This document shows positions 18,460 to 28,213 of a DNA stretch of 64,000 nucleotides, piece after piece. Each line of letters begins with the position of its first letter. The stretch's first letter is position 1. Position numbers and translations under genes: made by a program. Origin of the DNA: Biformimicrobium ophioploci. GTDB taxonomy: Bacteria; Pseudomonadota; Gammaproteobacteria; Pseudomonadales; Cellvibrionaceae. The stretch covers positions 124,001-188,000 of the forward strand of contig NZ_BSYJ01000005.1 of the NCBI RefSeq assembly GCF_030270605.1, given 5' to 3'. The notes under the pieces are model-generated. The model did no database searches. It had not been told where the DNA came from and saw only the letters and a list, made by a program, of their open reading frames with translations.

Positions 18460-19701
18460 ATGATAAAGCCTGTTCCTCTGTATGTTGGATTGAAGTACGT
18501 CGCTGCCAGGCGGCGCCAGCAGTTCATCTCCTTTATTAACGGTTTCTCCTTGCTCGGCATGGCCCTCGGTGTCATGGCGCTTATTGTTGTGAGCTCGGTA
18601 ATGAACGGTTTTGACCGGGAGTTGAAAACCCGCATTCTCAGCGTTGTGCCGCATGGCTTTGTCGAGAAAACGGGCGGTATTTCGGACTGGCGTACTGCTC
18701 GAGCGGAACTCGAGGGGTTGCCGGGTGTTGTCGCTGCAAGCCCATTTGTGAAAGGTTTTGGTCTGCTCGCTGCCAATGCGCACAGCCAGGGCGTTGAATT
18801 CCAGGGTGTGTTACCGGCAGACCTGGGCCGGGTTTCCGTTGTCGGTGAGCATATGCTGCTGGGTGACCTGGAAACGCTGCAGCCCCGCAGCTATTCGATT
18901 GTATTGGGGCGTTTACTGGCGCTCAGCCTTGGCGTAACACCCGGAGATCAGGTGTTGTTAACACTGCCGGACGTAACTGTTACGCCCGCGGGCATTTTCC
19001 CCAGGACCAAACGCTTCACCGTAACCGGGGTCTTTTCCGTTGGCGCCCAGGTTGACCAGAGCCTGGCGTTGATCAATATCGAGGATGCGGCGCGACTGGT
19101 CCGCATGCGCGGCAAGGTTCAGGGCCTGCAGCTCAAGTTCGCAGATATGAATGACGCTGTTGGAACCGTATCAAGGTACGCAGACGGTCTTGGTGAGGGT
19201 TTTGTCGGCACAGACTGGAGCAAGACACAGGGGAGCCTGTTTGCTGCGGTCAAGATGGAAAAAACCGTAGTCATGGTGATGTTGATGATCATCGTCGCGG
19301 TTGCCGCATTCAATATTGTGTCCGCCCTGGTATTGATGGTGGCGGACAAGCGTGCAGATATTGCCGTATTGCGCACGCTGGGTTTGACGTCCCGCCAGAT
19401 CATGGGCGTTTTTGTCGTGCAGGGGAGTGCCATCGGCGTGCTGGGTGCGCTGGCCGGTGCAGTGTTGGGTATTTTGCTGGCACTGAATATCAGCGACATC
19501 GTGCGCTGGTTCGAAGAGCTCACCGGTACCTACCTGTTTGATCCCAGTGTTTTTTTCGTCAGCTACCTGCCGAGTGAGCTGCGTGGAGATGATGTACTGG
19601 TGGTTCTGGTTGCGGCCCTTTTGATGAGCTTTGCTGCGACACTGTACCCGGCATGGCGTGCGTCCCAAGTGGAGCCTGCCGAAGCGCTCCGATACGAATG
19701 A
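18460..19701 (+). CDS. lolC: Lipoprotein-releasing system permease, LolC/LolE family (first copy)
   Basis: 413 residues from ATG 18460; the frame extends upstream to 18385, but LolC proteins begin with a short PxYxGLKY motif, here MIKPVPLYVGLKYVAARRRQQFISFINGFSLLGMALGV. Four membrane segments are visible: one N-terminal, three C-terminal (FtsX-type permease). The large periplasmic domain lies between. [16 protein letters not shown] is a family landmark. With LolD and LolE it forms the ABC transporter that extracts mature outer-membrane lipoproteins from the inner membrane and hands them to LolA (gene at 60.9 kb). Which of the two permeases is LolC and which LolE is assigned by order only. Confidence 0.93.
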   Translation: MIKPVPLYVGLKYVAARRRQQFISFINGFSLLGMALGVMALIVVSSVMNGFDRELKTRILSVVPHGFVEKTGGISDWRTARAELEGLPGVVAASPFVKGFGLLAANAHSQGVEFQGVLPADLGRVSVVGEHMLLGDLETLQPRSYSIVLGRLLALSLGVTPGDQVLLTLPDVTVTPAGIFPRTKRFTVTGVFSVGAQVDQSLALINIEDAARLVRMRGKVQGLQLKFADMNDAVGTVSRYADGLGEGFVGTDWSKTQGSLFAAVKMEKTVVMVMLMIIVAVAAFNIVSALVLMVADKRADIAVLRTLGLTSRQIMGVFVVQGSAIGVLGALAGAVLGILLALNISDIVRWFEELTGTYLFDPSVFFVSYLPSELRGDDVLVVLVAALLMSFAATLYPAWRASQVEPAEALRYE

Positions 19702-19755
19702 GGCATTCTAAGGAATGGCACAAGTAACAGTTTATTTGGACACGGGATTGGCAGT

Positions 19756-20499
19756 ATGGAAGTGATCGGTGAGCGTATGCAGCAAAAAGCGTCTGCCCAA
19801 GGCGCCGGCAACCCCACGGCCGTCTTGCTCTGTGAAGACCTGCACAAGAGTTACTCGCAGGCAGGCAACCAATTGCCGGTTCTCAAAGGGGTTTCTTTCA
19901 GCGTCATGCCTGGCGAAAGGGTCGCGATTATTGGTGCGTCGGGCTCCGGCAAGTCAACCTTGCTGAACCTGCTAGGCGGGCTGGATACACCTACCTCTGG
20001 CAGTGTCAGTATCGCCGGGGAAAACCTCGATAACCTGGATGCCAATGCCCGGGGGCTATTGCGAAATTCGAGCCTTGGGTTCGTCTACCAGTTTCACCAT
20101 CTGCTGGATGAGTTTACCGCGCTGGAGAATGTGGCCATGCCAATGTTGATTGGCAAGGCTGGCGTCGCTGAGGCGCGGGAACGGGCCGCCAGTATGCTGG
20201 AAGCCGTTGGTCTTGGTGCGCGGACCAGCCATAAACCGGCGCAGTTGTCCGGTGGTGAGCGGCAGCGTGTTGCCATCGCGCGTGCGCTGGTCAATTACCC
20301 GCAGTGCGTACTGATGGACGAGCCTACCGGCAACCTCGATCGCGCGACTGCAGAGGAAGTTCAGGCGCTGATGGCACAGCTAAACCGCGACATGGGCATC
20401 AGTTTTGTCATCGTCACGCACGACCAGCAGTTGGCGGCCTCCCTCGACCGATGCCTGGAGTTGCGCGATGGCGAGATCTACAAGGGCGCCGATGTTTAG
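19756..20499 (+). CDS. lolD: Lipoprotein-releasing system ATP-binding protein LolD
   Basis: 247 residues: Walker [10 protein letters not shown] (about residues 60-68), Q-loop region [18 protein letters not shown] (a LolD hallmark), signature [15 protein letters not shown], Walker [12 protein letters not shown], and H-loop VTHD. It powers the LolCE permeases from the cytoplasm. ATGs at 19756 and 19777 are both possible starts; residues before [16 protein letters not shown] are not conserved. It lies 54 bases after lolC and its last 8 bases overlap lolE. Confidence 0.95.
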   Translation: MEVIGERMQQKASAQGAGNPTAVLLCEDLHKSYSQAGNQLPVLKGVSFSVMPGERVAIIGASGSGKSTLLNLLGGLDTPTSGSVSIAGENLDNLDANARGLLRNSSLGFVYQFHHLLDEFTALENVAMPMLIGKAGVAEARERAASMLEAVGLGARTSHKPAQLSGGERQRVAIARALVNYPQCVLMDEPTGNLDRATAEEVQALMAQLNRDMGISFVIVTHDQQLAASLDRCLELRDGEIYKGADV

Positions 20500-21748
20500 G
20501 CCGCTTCCGGCCTACATAGGCCTGCGCTACGCGAGCGGTCGTCGCGGTGATGACAGTGGTGCGCTGGTGTCATTCATTTCCGGACTGTCGATGGTGGGGC
20601 TGATCCTCGGTGTGGCATTGATGATCGTGGTGATGTCCATCATGAATGGCTTTGACCGGGAACTGCGCGAGCGCATTCTCGGCATCATGCCCCATGCAAC
20701 CATCTATAACCGCACCGACGACGTAGATTGGCCAGACCTGCGTCAAGTAATGCTGGCAAAATCCGCAATCACCGGTGCCGCAGAGGTCTGGCAAGTGAAT
20801 GCGCTTGCGCGCAAGGGGCGCGAGGTCACGCCCCTGCTGGTGCAAGGCGTAAACCCCGAGACCATCACTACCGTTTCCAGTATTGCCGAGCACCTGCCGG
20901 GCGGAGCCCTCGCCGGACTCTCGGCCGATGGGGCCGAGGCACAGATCATCCTGGGTAAGGGGCTGGCAGATGCGTTGGGTATCAATGCGGGAGAGCGGCT
21001 GACCATCGTGGTGCCGGACACCAGTCGCACTGGCGGTCGCGCAGCGGCCCGCCTGGCGGGTTTTCGGGTACTGGAAGTATTCCACTCCGGAACCGCGCTC
21101 GACCAGAGCCTGGCCCTGGTCGCCTGGGGTGAGGCAAGGGCACTTGCCGGTGGGCAGGGTGGCGCCGGAATGCAGTTGCGGTTCGATGAAATGCTGCAGG
21201 CAAATCAGCTGTTGCGTGAAGCGTTGCGCGACTACAGCGGCACCGGCTTCTATGGTGCCGACTGGACCCGTACGCACGGCAACCTCTACCAGGCCATCCA
21301 GATGTCCCGCAACCTGGTCAGCTTGCTGGTGCTGCTGATTATCGGTATCGCTGCCTTCAACGTCGTTTCAACGCTGGTAATGGTGGTAATCGACAAGCAG
21401 GGCGATATTGCCATCTTGCGCACCATGGGTGTAACCACCTCCCAGATACTGAAAACTTTTGTCGTTCAGGGCGCGCTGGTTGGCGCTGTGGGTAGCGTGA
21501 TCGGGGCAGTGCTGGGAGTCATCGCGTCTCTCGGGGTTACCGATCTGGTGGCGCTGGTAGAGCGCATGCTTTCGGTCAAGTTCCTGACCTCGGACGTCTA
21601 TCCGGTGGACTATCTGCCCGCGGAGTTGCACTGGGCAGATGTGCTGCTGGTGACGGTAGCCGGGTTCCTGCTCAGTCTTGTCGCGACCATCTATCCCGCC
21701 ACCAAGGCGAGCCGCGTGGAGCCCGCTGTCGCGCTGCGTCACGAGTGA
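20492..21748 (+). CDS. lolE: Lipoprotein-releasing system permease, LolC/LolE family (second copy)
   Basis: 418 residues from ATG 20492, which overlaps the end of lolD. The opening [41 protein letters not shown] parallels the first permease, and the landmark [16 protein letters not shown] is again present. Three C-terminal helices ([22 protein letters not shown] and two more) complete an FtsX-type permease. The two permeases share the same architecture and clearly arose by duplication. The lolC-lolD-lolE order is the same as in Pseudomonas as I recall it. Confidence 0.93.
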   Translation: MFRPLPAYIGLRYASGRRGDDSGALVSFISGLSMVGLILGVALMIVVMSIMNGFDRELRERILGIMPHATIYNRTDDVDWPDLRQVMLAKSAITGAAEVWQVNALARKGREVTPLLVQGVNPETITTVSSIAEHLPGGALAGLSADGAEAQIILGKGLADALGINAGERLTIVVPDTSRTGGRAAARLAGFRVLEVFHSGTALDQSLALVAWGEARALAGGQGGAGMQLRFDEMLQANQLLREALRDYSGTGFYGADWTRTHGNLYQAIQMSRNLVSLLVLLIIGIAAFNVVSTLVMVVIDKQGDIAILRTMGVTTSQILKTFVVQGALVGAVGSVIGAVLGVIASLGVTDLVALVERMLSVKFLTSDVYPVDYLPAELHWADVLLVTVAGFLLSLVATIYPATKASRVEPAVALRHE

Positions 21749-21793
21749 ATGTTTCTTGAAGGGACCTTCGAGCCTAATTCTAAGGGGCGAGCG

Positions 21794-22321
21794 CTACGCC
21801 TCTTTCAGGCGCCGCTGGGCCAGGCGGTGTTTCCAGCGCTTCAACACGTGCCAGCGCCAGAATGCGCGCATACCGAAGTATGCCGTAGTTGCTAATACCA
21901 ACCCGCAGAGAATGGAGCCGAGTAGCAGGGGTGCCCAGATCTTTTGCAGTTCGGTGCTGATCCATTCCCATGACAGTTCAATGGTGAAATTGATCGGTGG
22001 TGTACCCAGTAGCCAGGCCCCGAATTTATACGTGGCGTAAAAGATTGCCGGTATGGTGACCGGGTTACTGATCCAGACCAGGATGACCGAAATGGGCAGG
22101 TTGCAGCGCAGCAACAGGGCGAGCAGCGCCGCCACCGGCATCTGGCCGGGGATGGGCAGGAACGCGACAAAAATGCCCACGGCGATGGCCATGGATACGG
22201 ACTGCCGGTTGAGGTGGAACAGATTGGGCTCGTGGAGTATTTCGCCGAGAAACCCGAGCGCGTTGAGGCTGCGGATTTTTTCCGGTGAGGGCAGCCAGCG
22301 TTTGATCGTCCGTTTGGGCAT
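21794..22321 (-). CDS. DUF2062 membrane protein
   Basis: 175 residues. The family block FHLNRQSVSMAIAVGIFVAFLPIPGQMPVAALLALLLRCNLPISVILVWISNPVTIPAIFYATYKFGAWLLG is present with its typical P-x-P and NP motifs and two to three membrane helices. A further helix (LLLGSILCGLVLATTAYFG) and a basic C-terminus follow. Function is unknown. In Pseudomonas a DUF2062 gene also follows lolE, where comEC comes next; here the next genes are the propionate cluster instead. It converges with lolE. Confidence 0.85.
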   Translation of the reverse strand: MPKRTIKRWLPSPEKIRSLNALGFLGEILHEPNLFHLNRQSVSMAIAVGIFVAFLPIPGQMPVAALLALLLRCNLPISVILVWISNPVTIPAIFYATYKFGAWLLGTPPINFTIELSWEWISTELQKIWAPLLLGSILCGLVLATTAYFGMRAFWRWHVLKRWKHRLAQRRLKEA

Positions 22322-22650
22322 CAGTAGCCGCCTGTGGTGGTATAGCTTATCGCGGGTGCGGTAGATTCCTCGCCACCCGACGTGGCAATATCCAAAGCGC
22401 GCCGCGCCCAGGATGTTGCCTGCCTGAATTCCATTCGCTTACCAACAATGGCCATCCGTAAATCTCGTAAACCCCACGCCCCGCGATTATAGGGAAGGGC
22501 GCTTAGGCAGTGTAGAACCCTTCGCTTCCGGTCCTTCCCTCAGCGTGGGATCCCGCGCCATTTCCGCGCGCGCATTATGCCTCGGCCAGTCTGCAAACTC
22601 TAGTTTTGAGTTCGGTCACAGGACCTTGGAAGGTCTATCGGTGCCTTAAA
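22322..22650. other. Gene-free stretch upstream of the prp regulator region
   Basis: About 330 bases separate DUF2062 and the first prp operator. I see no gene, no strong terminator and no tRNA. The part next to 22322 must carry the minus-strand promoter for DUF2062, but I cannot fix its boxes. Confidence 0.4.
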
Positions 22651-22662
22651 AGTGTCGACAAT
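22651..22662. promoter_or_regulatory. Second, weaker prp operator
   Basis: AGTGTCGACAAT differs by one base from the core ATTGTCGACAAT of the downstream operator. It lies just upstream of the candidate -35 box and 73 bases (about seven helical turns) from the main site, a spacing that would allow a DNA loop. Confidence 0.5.
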
Positions 22663-22678
22663 AGCGACCTTCGGCTAC

Positions 22679-22707
22679 TTGACCTCCCCATTTTGTGGCT
22701 ATATCGT
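22679..22707 (+). promoter_or_regulatory. Candidate promoter of gntR-prpBC-acnD-prpF
   Basis: TTGACC (22679-22684), a 17-base spacer and TATCGT (22702-22707). The predicted start near 22714 lies between the two palindromic operators. Confidence 0.5.
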
Positions 22708-22721
22708 TGCTGCCAAGAAAA

Positions 22722-22737
22722 ACATTGTCGACAATGT
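22722..22737. promoter_or_regulatory. Main prp operator, perfect 16-bp palindrome
   Basis: ACATTGTCGACAATGT is fully self-complementary and ends 16 bases before the regulator's ATG, just downstream of the predicted transcription start. A repressor bound here would block transcription. Its core ATTGTCGACAAT resembles motifs I recall for GntR-type methylcitrate regulators; binding by the adjacent regulator is inference. Confidence 0.65.
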
Positions 22738-22753
22738 CGCCCGGATTCAACTT

Positions 22754-23431
22754 ATGTCGTCTGTATCCACTCCCGCTTACGCAAATGGCGGCCAAAGCCT
22801 CGCTGACCGGTTGTTCGAGTCCCTTCGCGGGGAGATCGTCGAGGGCAATATTGCAGCCGGCTCCAAAATCAGCGAGCCCGAGCTGGCGAAGCGCTTCCAG
22901 ACCAGCCGGGGTTCCCTGCGCGAGGCGCTGATGCGACTGGAATCGCTGGGGTTACTGGAGCGCCGGGTCAACGTGGGTGCACGAGTGGTGGAGCTGGATG
23001 GTCGCGGACTGCTGGAGCTCTACGAGGTGCGCGAGGCCCTGGAGGGCATGGCGTGCAGGCTCGCCGCTGAAAATATGAACCAGGCCGAGATAGATGGCCT
23101 GCGCGCGGTGATGGAAGAGCATGAGCAGCAGTCAGAGCTGCAGGCCGGTACGGCCTACTTCCAGCCAGAGGGTGACTTCGACTTCCACTTCCGGATCGTA
23201 CAGGGCTCGGGGAACCAGCTGCTGATCGATACGCTGTGCAACCGGCTCTATTACCGGGTGCGCATGTATCGCTACCAGCTTGGCATGGCCAGCCCGCGCG
23301 CCAAAAGGGCGTTCCGGGAACATATGCACATCATCGACGCCATCGAAGCCAGAGATGGCGAATTGGCAGAAATTCTTATGCGCCGCCACATTCGTGCGTC
23401 GCGCAACAATATTCAAGCAAAGATAGGGTAA
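22754..23431 (+). CDS. GntR-family (FCD) regulator of propionate metabolism
   Basis: 225 residues from ATG 22754. The N-terminal winged helix-turn-helix reads [57 protein letters not shown], a clear GntR domain. The all-helical FCD effector domain follows, with [32 protein letters not shown] and ending in [27 protein letters not shown]. The frame is open upstream to 22652 but that part holds the operators. It is 5 bases from prpB, so it is transcribed with the genes it probably controls and may repress itself. Likely effector is a methylcitrate-cycle intermediate; this is inferred. Confidence 0.88.
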   Translation: MSSVSTPAYANGGQSLADRLFESLRGEIVEGNIAAGSKISEPELAKRFQTSRGSLREALMRLESLGLLERRVNVGARVVELDGRGLLELYEVREALEGMACRLAAENMNQAEIDGLRAVMEEHEQQSELQAGTAYFQPEGDFDFHFRIVQGSGNQLLIDTLCNRLYYRVRMYRYQLGMASPRAKRAFREHMHIIDAIEARDGELAEILMRRHIRASRNNIQAKIG

Positions 23432-23436
23432 TACTT

Positions 23437-24324
23437 ATGTCCACACTGGTTTCCCCCGGCGCGCGCTTTCGCCAGGCAATCGTCGATAACAAGCCTCTGC
23501 AGGTAGTGGGTACCGTCAATGCCTATTGCGCAATGATGGCTGAGCGAATCGGCCACAAGGCGATTTACCTCTCCGGCGCCGGTGTTGCCAACGCGTCCTA
23601 CGGGATGCCGGATCTTGGCATGACCAGCCTTGAAAACGTCATCGAAGACGCTCGCCGCATCACCGCCGCCAGCGAACTTCCGCTGCTGGTCGATATCGAT
23701 ACCGGTTGGGGTGGTGCATTCAACATTGCACGCACTGTAAAGGAAATGGTGCGTGCGGGTGTTGCTGCGGTGCACATCGAAGATCAGGTCGCACAAAAGC
23801 GCTGTGGCCACCGCCCGAACAAGGAGATCGTGTCCAAGCAGGAAATGGTGGACCGGATCAAAGCTGCTGTGGATGCACGCACCGATGACAATTTCTTTGT
23901 GATGGCACGCACGGATTCCTTCGCGCAGGAGGGCCTGGAGGCTGCAATTGATCGTGCGCAGGCATGCATTGAAGCCGGCGCAGACGGTATCTTCGCGGAA
24001 GCCGTTACCCAGCTCGAACACTATCGCGCATTCAAGGGCGCCCTGAATGTACCGATCCTTGCCAATATCACCGAGTTCGGCAAGACCGAACTGTTTAACA
24101 AGGCAGAGCTGATGGAGTCCGGTGCGGACATCGTGCTTTACCCGCTGTCTGCGTTCCGTGCCATGAACAAGGCTGCGGAGAATGTCTACGGCTCAATCCT
24201 CGAGAATGGCGACCAGAAGGCGGTGGTGGACACCATGCAGACTCGTGCAGAGCTCTACGACTACCTGAACTACCACGCCTTCGAGGACAAACTCGACGCG
24301 CTGTTTGCAGTGAGCAAGAAGTAA
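23437..24324 (+). CDS. prpB: 2-methylisocitrate lyase
   Basis: 295 residues from ATG 23437 (AGGG upstream). The catalytic KRCGH motif has Cys123, and the metal-binding region reads [19 protein letters not shown], both typical of PrpB in the isocitrate lyase superfamily. The enzyme splits 2-methylisocitrate into pyruvate and succinate. The motif [12 protein letters not shown] separates it from true isocitrate lyase (KQCGH), which is encoded at 37.6 kb. Follows the regulator by 5 bases. Confidence 0.96.
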   Translation: MSTLVSPGARFRQAIVDNKPLQVVGTVNAYCAMMAERIGHKAIYLSGAGVANASYGMPDLGMTSLENVIEDARRITAASELPLLVDIDTGWGGAFNIARTVKEMVRAGVAAVHIEDQVAQKRCGHRPNKEIVSKQEMVDRIKAAVDARTDDNFFVMARTDSFAQEGLEAAIDRAQACIEAGADGIFAEAVTQLEHYRAFKGALNVPILANITEFGKTELFNKAELMESGADIVLYPLSAFRAMNKAAENVYGSILENGDQKAVVDTMQTRAELYDYLNYHAFEDKLDALFAVSKK

Positions 24325-24372
24325 GAATTTCAAACGTTAAAAACATAATGGTTAGGATGGGAGATTAAGGAA

Positions 24373-25497
24373 ATGGCAGAGAAAAAACTGGGTGGTGCCG
24401 GCCTGCGTGGCCAGGTAGCGGGCAAGACCGCGCTTTCGACAGTGGGTGTATCCGGGTCCGGCCTCACTTACCGTGGCTATGATGTCAAGGATCTCGCGGA
24501 ATGCTGCACGTTCGAAGAAGTGGCTTACCTGATTCTCAAGGGTGAGTTGCCGAACCAGGCGCAGCTTGACGAATACAAGGCTGCACTGAAAGGCATGCGC
24601 GGCTTGCCGCAGGCGCTGAAGGAAGTGCTTGAGCGTATCCCGGCCGATGCGCACCCGATGGATGTCATGCGCACCGGGTGCTCAATGTTGGGTAACCTTG
24701 AAGGCGAGGACGATTTCTCCCAGCAGGAGGCCAAGGCTGATCGCCTGCTAGCTGCCTTCCCGTCAATTATCTGCTACTGGTACCGATACAGCCATGATGG
24801 CGTGCGTATCGAGACAGAGACCGACGATGATTCCATGGGAGCGCACTTCCTCCACATGCTGCGTGGTGAAAAGCCAAATGCCCTGCATGAGCAGGTGATG
24901 AATGTTTCCCTGATCCTGTACGCGGAGCATGAGTTCAACGCCTCTACTTTTACTGCGCGTGTTTGCGCCTCCACGCTGTCCGACCTGTTCAGCTGCGTGA
25001 CCGGTGCCATTGGCTCCCTGCGCGGACCGCTGCACGGCGGCGCCAACGAAGCGGCCATGGAGCTGATCGAACGCTTCAGTAATGCCGATGAAGCGGAAAA
25101 AGAACTGCTGGGCATGCTGGAGCGCAAGGAAAAGATCATGGGCTTCGGCCACGCGATCTACCGCGAATCCGACCCACGTAACGTGATCATCAAGGCGTGG
25201 TCAGAAAAGCTGGCCGCTGACGTGGGTGATACGGCTCTTTACCCGGTCTCCGTACGTTGTGAGGAAGTCATGTGGCGTGAGAAAAAGCTGTTCTGCAACG
25301 CAGACTTCTTCCACGCATCGGCTTACCACTTCATGGGGATTCCTACCAAGCTGTTTACCCCGATCTTTGTGATGTCACGCCTCACTGGCTGGGCCGCACA
25401 CGTGTTCGAGCAGCGTGCAGACAATCGGATTATTCGCCCGAGTGCGGAATACACCGGCCCCGAGCCGCGTCATGTAACGCCGATCGAACAGCGTTGA
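24373..25497 (+). CDS. prpC: 2-methylcitrate synthase
   Basis: 374 residues, shorter than TCA-cycle citrate synthase (about 430), as expected for PrpC. Active-site regions: His221 in GPLHGGANEAAM, GFGHAIYRESDPRN with His260, and the C-terminal block FEQRADNRIIRPSAEYTGP containing the catalytic Asp. It condenses propionyl-CoA with oxaloacetate. Ribosome-binding sequence TAAGGA is about 6 bases upstream. Lies 48 bases after prpB. A 94-base gap with a hairpin separates it from acnD. Confidence 0.96.
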   Translation: MAEKKLGGAGLRGQVAGKTALSTVGVSGSGLTYRGYDVKDLAECCTFEEVAYLILKGELPNQAQLDEYKAALKGMRGLPQALKEVLERIPADAHPMDVMRTGCSMLGNLEGEDDFSQQEAKADRLLAAFPSIICYWYRYSHDGVRIETETDDDSMGAHFLHMLRGEKPNALHEQVMNVSLILYAEHEFNASTFTARVCASTLSDLFSCVTGAIGSLRGPLHGGANEAAMELIERFSNADEAEKELLGMLERKEKIMGFGHAIYRESDPRNVIIKAWSEKLAADVGDTALYPVSVRCEEVMWREKKLFCNADFFHASAYHFMGIPTKLFTPIFVMSRLTGWAAHVFEQRADNRIIRPSAEYTGPEPRHVTPIEQR

Positions 25498-25535
25498 TTT
25501 CGGCCGCAATCCTTCGCGGCTGTCGATACAAAGGG

Positions 25536-25557
25536 GGGCGCCCGCCGGTGGGTGCCC
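25536..25557 (+). other. Intercistronic hairpin between prpC and acnD
   Basis: GGGCGCCC pairs with GGGTGCCC (one G-T wobble) around a 6-base loop, followed by ATTCCTGTTTTCC. It could lower expression of acnD-prpF relative to prpBC by partial termination, or protect the upstream mRNA from decay. Confidence 0.5.
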
Positions 25558-25591
25558 ATTCCTGTTTTCCAAATTCCAGCGATATCTATTC

Positions 25592-28180
25592 ATGAATACC
25601 GAATACCGCAAGCCCTTGCCGGGCACCTCTCTCGATTTTTACGATACCCGTGCGGCGGTCGATGCGATTGCCCCCGGTGCATTTGAAAAGCTGCCCTACA
25701 CCTCGAGGATCCTGGCGGAAAACCTCGTTCGCCGCTGCGAGCCGGAAAAGCTCACTGGCAGCCTCAGGCAGATTATTGAGCGCAAGCGAGAGATGGACTT
25801 CCCATGGTTTCCTGCGCGTGTCGTGTGTCATGACATCCTGGGCCAGACGGCCCTGGTGGACCTCGCCGGTTTGCGCGATGCAATTGCTGACAAGGGTGGC
25901 GACCCCGCCATGGTCAATCCCGTGGTGCCCACGCAGCTGATCGTGGACCACTCGCTTGCGGTGGAACACCCCGGTTTTGAAAAGGATGCGTTTGAGAAGA
26001 ACCGGGCGGTAGAGGAGCGACGCAACGAAGATCGCTTCCACTTTATCAACTGGACCAAGACGGCGTTCAAGAACGTCGACGTGATCCCGCCGGGTAACGG
26101 CATCATGCACCAGATCAATCTGGAAAAAATGTCTCCGGTCGTGCAGGTGCGCGACGGTGTGGCCTTCCCGGATACCTGTGTCGGCACCGACAGCCACACG
26201 CCCATGGTGGATGCGCTGGGTGTAATCTCCGTTGGCGTTGGTGGGCTCGAGGCAGAGAGCGTGATGCTGGGCCGCGCGTCCTACATGCGCCTGCCAGACA
26301 TCGTCGGTGTCGAGCTTACCGGCAAGCTGCAGCCGGGTATCACCGGTACGGACCTGGTACTTGCGCTGACGGAATTCCTGCGACGGGAGCGGGTCGTTGG
26401 CGCCTACCTCGAGTTCTTTGGTGAGGGTGCTGCCAACCTTTCCCTCGGCGACCGTGCGACCATTTCCAATATGACGCCTGAGTACGGCGCAACCGCGGCG
26501 ATGTTCGCGATTGACCAGCAGACAATCGATTATCTGCGCCTGACCGGGCGCGAGGACGACCAGATCGCGCTGGTCGAGTGCTATGCAAAGGAAACTGGCC
26601 TGTGGGCAGAGTCGCTGGAACACGCAGAATACGAGCGGGTGCTCAAGTTTGACCTGGACAGCGTCGGCCGCAACCTCGCCGGCCCGTCCAACCCGCACGC
26701 GCTGCTGCCCGCCGCAGAACTGGCAAGCCGCGGCATCGCGCGTGACTATGAGCAACCGGAAGGCCTGATGCCCGACGGTGCTGTGATTATCGCGGCAATC
26801 ACCAGCTGTACCAACACCAGCAATCCGCGCAACATGATTGCCGCCGGCCTGATTGCCCGCAATGCAAACCGCCTCGGACTTGCCCGTAAGCCGTGGGTAA
26901 AATCCTCCCTGGCTCCGGGATCTAAAACGGTCAAGACCTACCTGACGGAGGCCAACCTGTTGCCGGAACTCGAGCAACTGGGCTTCGGCGTGGTCGCGTT
27001 TGCCTGCACCACCTGTAACGGCATGAGTGGTGCGCTGGACCCGGTGATCCAGAAGGAAGTGGTAGAGCGCGACCTGTATGCAACTGCGGTCCTGTCCGGC
27101 AATCGCAACTTCGATGGCCGCATTCACCCGTTTGCAAAGCAGGCATTCCTCGCTTCACCGCCGCTGGTGGTGGCCTACGCTATTGCCGGCAGCATCCGTT
27201 TCGATATTGAAAAGGATGCACTGGGGTACGATGCCGATGGCAACCCGATCATGCTGAAGGACATCTGGCCGAGCGATGAGGAGATCGATGCGATCGTGAA
27301 GGCCAGCGTCAAACCAGAACAGTTCCGCGATGTCTATATCCCCATGTTCGAATTGAAGGACGAGAGCGAGCAGGGCAACCCGCTGTATGACTGGCGCCCG
27401 CAGAGCACCTATATTCGTCGTCCACCTTACTGGGAAGGTGCTCTTGCTGGCGAGCGCGCCCTGAAAGGCATGCGCCCATTGGCGGTGCTGGGTGACAATA
27501 TCACCACTGACCACCTGTCACCCTCCAATGCGATTCTGGCCAGCAGTGCAGCCGGCGAATACCTCGCAAAGATGGGGCTGCCCGAAGAAGACTTCAACTC
27601 CTATGCGACCCACCGTGGCGACCACCTGACGGCACAGCGTGCCACTTTTGCCAATCCGAAACTCTTCAATGAAATGATTCGTGAGGATGGCGAGGTCAGG
27701 CAGGGGTCCCTCGCACGCGTCGAGCCGGAGGGCAAGGTTACGCGGATGTGGGAAGCGATTGAAACCTATATGGACCGCAAGCAGCCGCTGATCATCGTCG
27801 CCGGTGCCGATTACGGTCAGGGCTCGTCGCGGGACTGGGCTGCAAAGGGTGTTCGGCTGGCGGGCGTTGAAGCGATCGTCGCGGAAGGTTTCGAGCGCAT
27901 TCATCGCACCAACCTGATTGGTATGGGTGTGCTGCCGCTCGAGTTCCTGCCCGGCACAACCCGCAAGACGCTTGGTATCGACGGCACCGAAACTTTCGAT
28001 GTGCTGGGCGAGCGTACACCGGGTGCGTCCCTGACGCTGGTAATACAGCGCAGCAGCGGTGAGTCCGTGGAGGTCCCGGTCAAGTGCCGCCTGGACACCG
28101 CGGAAGAGGTTTCAATCTACGAGGCGGGTGGTGTATTGCAGCGCTTTGCCAAGGATTTCCTCGAGCAGGCGAATGCCTGA
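25592..28180 (+). CDS. acnD: Fe-S 2-methylcitrate dehydratase AcnD
   Basis: 862 residues in the aconitase family. The [4Fe-4S] ligands are Cys406 (AITSCTNTSNP), Cys472 and Cys475 (ACTTCNGMSG). Other landmarks: FVGTDSHTPM-like VGTDSHTPMVDALGV, GDNITTDHLSPSNAIL, and GADYGQGSSRDWAAKGV in the swivel domain. AcnD dehydrates 2-methylcitrate to the trans isomer of 2-methylaconitate and depends on PrpF, encoded next. Length is close to AcnA; the neighbours (prpC, prpF) decide for AcnD. The cluster has no prpD, so the acnD/prpF pair is the dehydration route here. Confidence 0.95.
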   Translation: MNTEYRKPLPGTSLDFYDTRAAVDAIAPGAFEKLPYTSRILAENLVRRCEPEKLTGSLRQIIERKREMDFPWFPARVVCHDILGQTALVDLAGLRDAIADKGGDPAMVNPVVPTQLIVDHSLAVEHPGFEKDAFEKNRAVEERRNEDRFHFINWTKTAFKNVDVIPPGNGIMHQINLEKMSPVVQVRDGVAFPDTCVGTDSHTPMVDALGVISVGVGGLEAESVMLGRASYMRLPDIVGVELTGKLQPGITGTDLVLALTEFLRRERVVGAYLEFFGEGAANLSLGDRATISNMTPEYGATAAMFAIDQQTIDYLRLTGREDDQIALVECYAKETGLWAESLEHAEYERVLKFDLDSVGRNLAGPSNPHALLPAAELASRGIARDYEQPEGLMPDGAVIIAAITSCTNTSNPRNMIAAGLIARNANRLGLARKPWVKSSLAPGSKTVKTYLTEANLLPELEQLGFGVVAFACTTCNGMSGALDPVIQKEVVERDLYATAVLSGNRNFDGRIHPFAKQAFLASPPLVVAYAIAGSIRFDIEKDALGYDADGNPIMLKDIWPSDEEIDAIVKASVKPEQFRDVYIPMFELKDESEQGNPLYDWRPQSTYIRRPPYWEGALAGERALKGMRPLAVLGDNITTDHLSPSNAILASSAAGEYLAKMGLPEEDFNSYATHRGDHLTAQRATFANPKLFNEMIREDGEVRQGSLARVEPEGKVTRMWEAIETYMDRKQPLIIVAGADYGQGSSRDWAAKGVRLAGVEAIVAEGFERIHRTNLIGMGVLPLEFLPGTTRKTLGIDGTETFDVLGERTPGASLTLVIQRSSGESVEVPVKCRLDTAEEVSIYEAGGVLQRFAKDFLEQANA

Positions 28181-28213
28181 CGCGCCCAACTGAGGAACAG
28201 GATAACTATACGT

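Noticed and set aside
25586-27127. 513-codon open frame on the minus strand inside acnD
   Set aside because: It is exactly antisense to a well-conserved enzyme; GC-rich codon use suppresses stops in that frame. No family motif in its translation.
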